Made by a program: the position numbers and the translations under genes. Of a stretch of DNA of 64,000 nt, positions 60,201 through 64,000 are shown in pieces. Numbering within the stretch: position 1 is the stretch's first letter; each line of letters opens with the position of its first letter. The DNA comes from Mansonella perstans. Lineage: Eukaryota > Nematoda > Chromadorea > Rhabditida > Onchocercidae. The notes under the pieces are model-generated. The model made no database searches. It worked only from the letters and a program-made list of their open reading frames with translations, and was not told where the DNA came from. Location: assembly GCA_037074765.1 (NCBI GenBank), contig JBAMDO010000077.1, forward strand, positions 1 through 64,000, read 5' to 3'.

Positions 60201-60963
60201 AAAAGCAGTAATATTGCAGGATAATACAAATTGCCGTATAACTTCAAACAAATACTTTCAAAGTTTAAAAGTAACTCTAAGAAAAAATTGATGAATCTGA
60301 CCTGGTTCTCCATTAATATTGGCTTTGATATGAATTATCTGTACTACATGACCGTAATCAGCAGATGGAACAATTTGTCCACCTAACAGTTTGAAGCGAG
60401 TCTCATTTTTTTGAATTTTAATGGCACGATTACTGTGTTCATATAATGATCGGCATTTAGTCATTATTGAGAGATTATCATCTTCCGTAATTTTTCCAAA
60501 TCCTCTGCATTTGCCACCTAAATTTTAGTTTTATTCCGGAATTATAACAAAGCACAATGAATTTTCTAATGGTAGTTCGTTTTAATGCCACAAGCCTCAA
60601 GAGACTAAAACAAAACACTTCTTCGCTTACTTAAAGTTTTCAGCTGAAGATTTACATTGAATATTGTGTACTATTTTTTCACCTGCACGATGAATTTGAA
60701 GGTCAAATATTTCCGAGCTATTTTACCATGTAGTACGATAAATACAAATTTCTGATTTAAAATTTTCAGGCCTTTAAATGCAAAAATGCCATATACTCTT
60801 TCACGTACATCAGTATATTAACGCACATCAGTTTCTCTCACTCTAAAATTATGATAGAAAGTTGTTAGTTTGATATATCGAAAATAGAGGGTCAAAGAGT
60901 AGGTGAACCTTGAAATGGGCCAGCAATGAGTAGCCACAAAAAAGGCCAGCAATGAGTAAACAT
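57279..60963 (-). CDS. Secreted trypsin-fold serine protease homologue lacking catalytic His and Ser (382 aa)
   Basis: Eight exons (60963-60909, 60517-60302, 59988-59913, 59528-59423, 58700-58499, 58326-58172, 57946-57854, 57524-57279) join in phase to 383 codons including TGA. The leader MFTHCWPFLWLLIAGP predicts secretion. The peptidase S1 layout is clear: KLLGGQIVPSADYGHVVQI (activation site), VCTGVIITYRHIITAASC, SDIAIFEV, CPASIPLSAC, GDGGAAV, then CYYVGIC, a C-terminal feature of the nematode trypsin-like family. The usual TAAHC reads TAASC, so the catalytic His is Ser (about residue 110). GDSGGAAV reads GDGGAAV, so the catalytic Ser codon is missing (after residue 272). The catalytic Asp (about 163) and the C95-C111 pair remain. 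Two insertions stand out: an acidic one (ELDEENNIEIEEEENF) and a 60-residue tail ending in a hydrophobic stretch. It cannot be a classical protease; a binding, decoy or regulatory role is an inference. Confidence 0.8.
60918..60958. repeat. Direct repeat of 15 bases inside the signal-peptide exon
   Basis: ggccagcaatgagta occurs at 60918 and 60944, 26 bases apart, within the 55-base first coding exon of the serine protease homologue. Because the offset is not a multiple of three, the two copies are read in different frames (HCWP and SLLAGP). The leader therefore appears to have grown by a local duplication. Confidence 0.8.
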
Positions 60964-62475
60964 AAGTGAAAAATGAGATTCCTTCCAAAAGTAAACCATT
61001 ATATACTTTCTGCTAAACTAAGAATCTCTAATAGAGCAAGAATTATCAGAAACCACAGAGCATTATTCCATCTGAACTTGTAGATTGTTTTTTGAAACCT
61101 GAAATTTGCATACTCCTAAGTATTTCATGTTGCGGGAAATGATGATGGCTGCATTATTTAATTAGTTTAATTAATAGAAGGCTAATATGGTTGGACGGTC
61201 AGCTGATACCAAGACCAGGAAATTGTTTTCCATGAATGATGAAGGATTAGCAAATTTTTCAAAATTTTTTGAATTCCTTATTGATGATATTGCATTTAAC
61301 AGACAGTGCTAATTGAGATCACCCAAAAAAAACTCATAACTGTTCTGCAGTTGATCTACATTCTTCAGATATAACCTAAATATTTAGCTCAGTCTTTGGA
61401 CCAGTAATGGAACAGTTGACATCAATCCATTCACTTTACTTCAAGTGTTTGTTTCTGATTTCATCATTTTTTAAACTTTTTCTTAAGTGAGTCAGATGTC
61501 GAATTAGCTCTCGCATTTCATAATGCAAAATAATGACCGGTCTTTATCGAATTCGATTTATTTAACATTGATTTAAAAAAACCCAGGTAAACTTCTCGAT
61601 CACAGTTACAGGAATATCCCGGGGAGATGTATACAAGAATATCCCGCAGTTACATGGCGCTATGGCGAAATGTGAACTATTTAACATAGTTAAACCTACA
61701 TTAGTAAAATTATTCGCCCTTTGCAAACATGAAACGTATCATAACAGTGATAACTGCTTCCGTATTTCCCTACTTATCGTCTGTTCTTTCTTTCCAATTC
61801 TTTACAAATAATATATTAAACTTACATATTTGTCCAACAGTTATTCATATCACTTATTAATTGAATATACATCAAATAATATAAATTAATTTACTCCGAC
61901 TTATTTTTACTGCTATCAGTGATTTTTTTAATTTGAAAACGTTTTTATTTTTCTACTAAAAATACAACTTCAACTGAAACATATTTAGAAGAAACACTTG
62001 TGACGATGATTCACACTTTTAAATCCAGATAAATTTTGGCCTTTTTCTTAACAACGTTTCATTTAATGATAATGATATGTTGCTTTGTTTTAATTTGTGC
62101 CGAGATCAACTCGAATTTAATGACTTGAATCAGTCGTGATGATTAATTGACAAAAATGGATCATATTTGGTTGCAGAATATTTAAAAAACCTATAACTAT
62201 TCATAAATCTTTCAAAAGAAACCAAAATTATATCCATAAATATTATAATAACTAGAGAAAAGAAACATTTCGACCTGGTATAATGCTTTTACTCAAGGCT
62301 AAAGGAACTGAAAAATTATAATTTTGAAAATTGGCAGAAGCTGTTACAAAAATTGATAAAAACAAAGAATCACAAAAAATAAATGCGGCGTTGTTACAAT
62401 AGCTTCGCGCTGAAAAGCGTTGATGGCAGTTTTATCAATTTCAATACGTGAATTGAAGCAGGCAGGGTGTCAAAA

Positions 62476-62721
62476 GGTCGTATCGGTGTAACTGGACGGT
62501 AACCATCGAATAATTTGTTACATCACTTCACTGGTGCTTCAAATTGAAAATACCCCATCACTTAAAATTTCCCTATTTATTTACTCATTGGTCGTATCGG
62601 TGCAACAGAAATAGCTGACGGTTCAAACAATTCTCGCTCCTTGACGCATTGAAGTGGAACGACAAGAAGATTATCACCGATACATCAAGAGGACCCTGAC
62701 GCATTGAAATGGAATGATAAG
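62476..62721. repeat. Patch of interleaved short direct repeats
   Basis: ggtcgtatcggtgyaac occurs at 62476 and 62590 (period 114). tgacgcattgaartggaay, followed by gayaag, occurs at 62642 and 62697 (period 55). The patch is richer in G and C than its surroundings. The minus strand holds short frames ending alike (YRPVTPIRPFDTLPA and SAISVAPIRPMSK, the latter before a stop), which could be duplicated exon remains. I do not recognise a family. Confidence 0.5.
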
Positions 62722-63207
62722 TTAATTTATCAATTGGCAGAAGTTCACTTTTCCCACACCAAAAATTTAATTTTTCTAACATAATTGCAAAACTAATAAT
62801 TCCTATGGAACTATTATCAAAGATAAAGTTTAAAAATAAACGAAGCTATAGTAAGGAAAGAAATTCTAACCGCAAAGGGGATGAAGAACAGAAATAACGA
62901 ATGTTCTTTCTTGTCCCGAGATTTGCATCTTTATGTCATTCACGTTTAAATTTTACCATGTCTTAGGTTACATCAATACAGCATATGAACTCCGTATTAA
63001 GAAATTATTTCGAGATTATACAATTATGAATTCACAAACCTTCTTCCTGAAGAACATCAACTTGGCAAAACGCAATACAATCAACGAGTATGCGTCCGCT
63101 GCAAAAATTTATGTTTCTGATTATGTTTGAGTTTATTTTGTTTGTTTTAAGCAAATAGTGCATCTCTGCCTGTATTTTTATTTAAACATCTGCTAAAACA
63201 CTACCAA

Positions 63208-63208
<1 letters not shown>

Positions 63209-63234
<26 letters not shown>
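63209..63234. repeat. CA microsatellite, 13 units
   Basis: An uninterrupted run of CA dinucleotides, likely polymorphic between individuals. Confidence 0.95.
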
Positions 63235-63238
<4 letters not shown>

Positions 63239-64000
63239 CAAAGCTAACCATCGATTTGATCAAATATAAAAATCACTAATAGTTGTACTGCATTATATTC
63301 TCACAGAAAACAATGAAATTTCATATATGAAAAAATTATCGACTGTTCCACTCATAAACAACAAATTCTTAATTTTGCTTTCGCTCTTTGACAAATTAGC
63401 ACCTATTAGAAAATTGTACGAGTGCGTGTTTAACTATAATGACTTATGTTCTTCTCAATAAGAACAATAAATTCACTATTTTCACCTCTTTCATAAGTTC
63501 TCCGTTTCGTATACGTACTGCAGAAATATTCTCATTGCAGCTAGAATAAACATATAAAGAAGCTCTATTTACATTCATAATTCTATTTTCGAATTCCTTG
63601 GTTATTAATAAAAATTCAATTTCACTGTTTCAAAAATTAAATAAATTATCTGATAAATAAAGCATAAATCTTATTTTTAGCTTATTCCATGTAAACAGTA
63701 GTGCATTTAAAATAGTCTGTGCATTAGCCTAGATATATCTTCACCATACCATTCATGTTCCAAAATTACTTCTCGTTCTATAACAAGCCATGAATATTTC
63801 ATTCATAACTCTCGTTAACATGCAAGTTATCACAACTGATATTATTAAAATGCTGGAAAAGATACATCAGAAAATTTATCACCACAAAATTTAAAGACTA
63901 AATAAATATTACTATTTGCAAAGATAGTTTTCTCAACGCACAATGTTTTCAAAATGACTTACTCATTCTATTCCCGATCAATTTGATTTTCGACCAAACT

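Larger units (their letters stand above)
60964..64000. other. Upstream of the protease homologue; no confident gene
   Basis: AT-rich sequence with short, unremarkable open frames. A duplicated patch at 62.48-62.72 kb and a CA microsatellite are listed separately. Promoter elements for the protease homologue presumably lie near 61 kb, but none is identifiable. Confidence 0.5.

Noticed and set aside
1..64000. CRISPR arrays, rRNA genes, complete transposons, telomere repeats
   Set aside because: No regularly spaced repeats, rRNA signatures, transposase motifs or TTAGGC arrays were seen, and the DNA is eukaryotic.

Overview
The window looks like nuclear DNA of a parasitic nematode, most likely a filarial or other spirurid worm. 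It is strongly AT-rich. Genes are split into many small exons (55 to 290 bases) by GT-AG introns of roughly 100 to 1200 bases, much longer than typical C. elegans introns. The encoded proteins are metazoan, and several resemble nematode families (hemicentin/HIM-4, IST-1-type insulin receptor substrate, short single-domain tyrosine phosphatase, nematode trypsin-like family). Nothing bacterial, viral or mobile was recognised.

All four convincing genes lie on the minus strand. Exons were joined by hand from splice sites, reading phase and domain logic. From right to left:
(1) 60963-57279 encodes a secreted trypsin-fold protein of 382 residues that has lost the catalytic histidine and serine (a serine protease homologue).
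(2) 38148-29496 encodes an insulin receptor substrate adaptor of about 850-870 residues, with a PH domain, a PTB domain and two YxxM motifs.
(3) 26774-24029 encodes a 348-residue cytosolic protein tyrosine phosphatase with an intact active site.
(4) 15433 down to at least 3098 encodes the first 1,621 residues of a hemicentin: signal peptide, VWA domain, hemicentin N-terminal region and 13 immunoglobulin domains. This gene has no stop in the window and continues off the left edge.

Between the genes lie long stretches without recognisable genes (15.4-24.0 kb, 26.8-29.5 kb, 38.2-53.6 kb, 61-64 kb), with simple repeats and short duplications. A plus-strand stretch at about 53.6-55.0 kb looks like the decayed remains of an ABHD12-like alpha/beta hydrolase. 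An ORF-rich island at 22.05-22.33 kb and a small duplicated patch at 62.4-62.75 kb are unexplained.

The insulin receptor substrate and the phosphatase are head-to-tail neighbours and both concern phosphotyrosine signalling, but 2.7 kb separates them and nothing shows joint control. Hemicentin is an extracellular matrix and basement-membrane protein, and the protease homologue is predicted to be secreted. The best candidate for something undescribed is the protease homologue.
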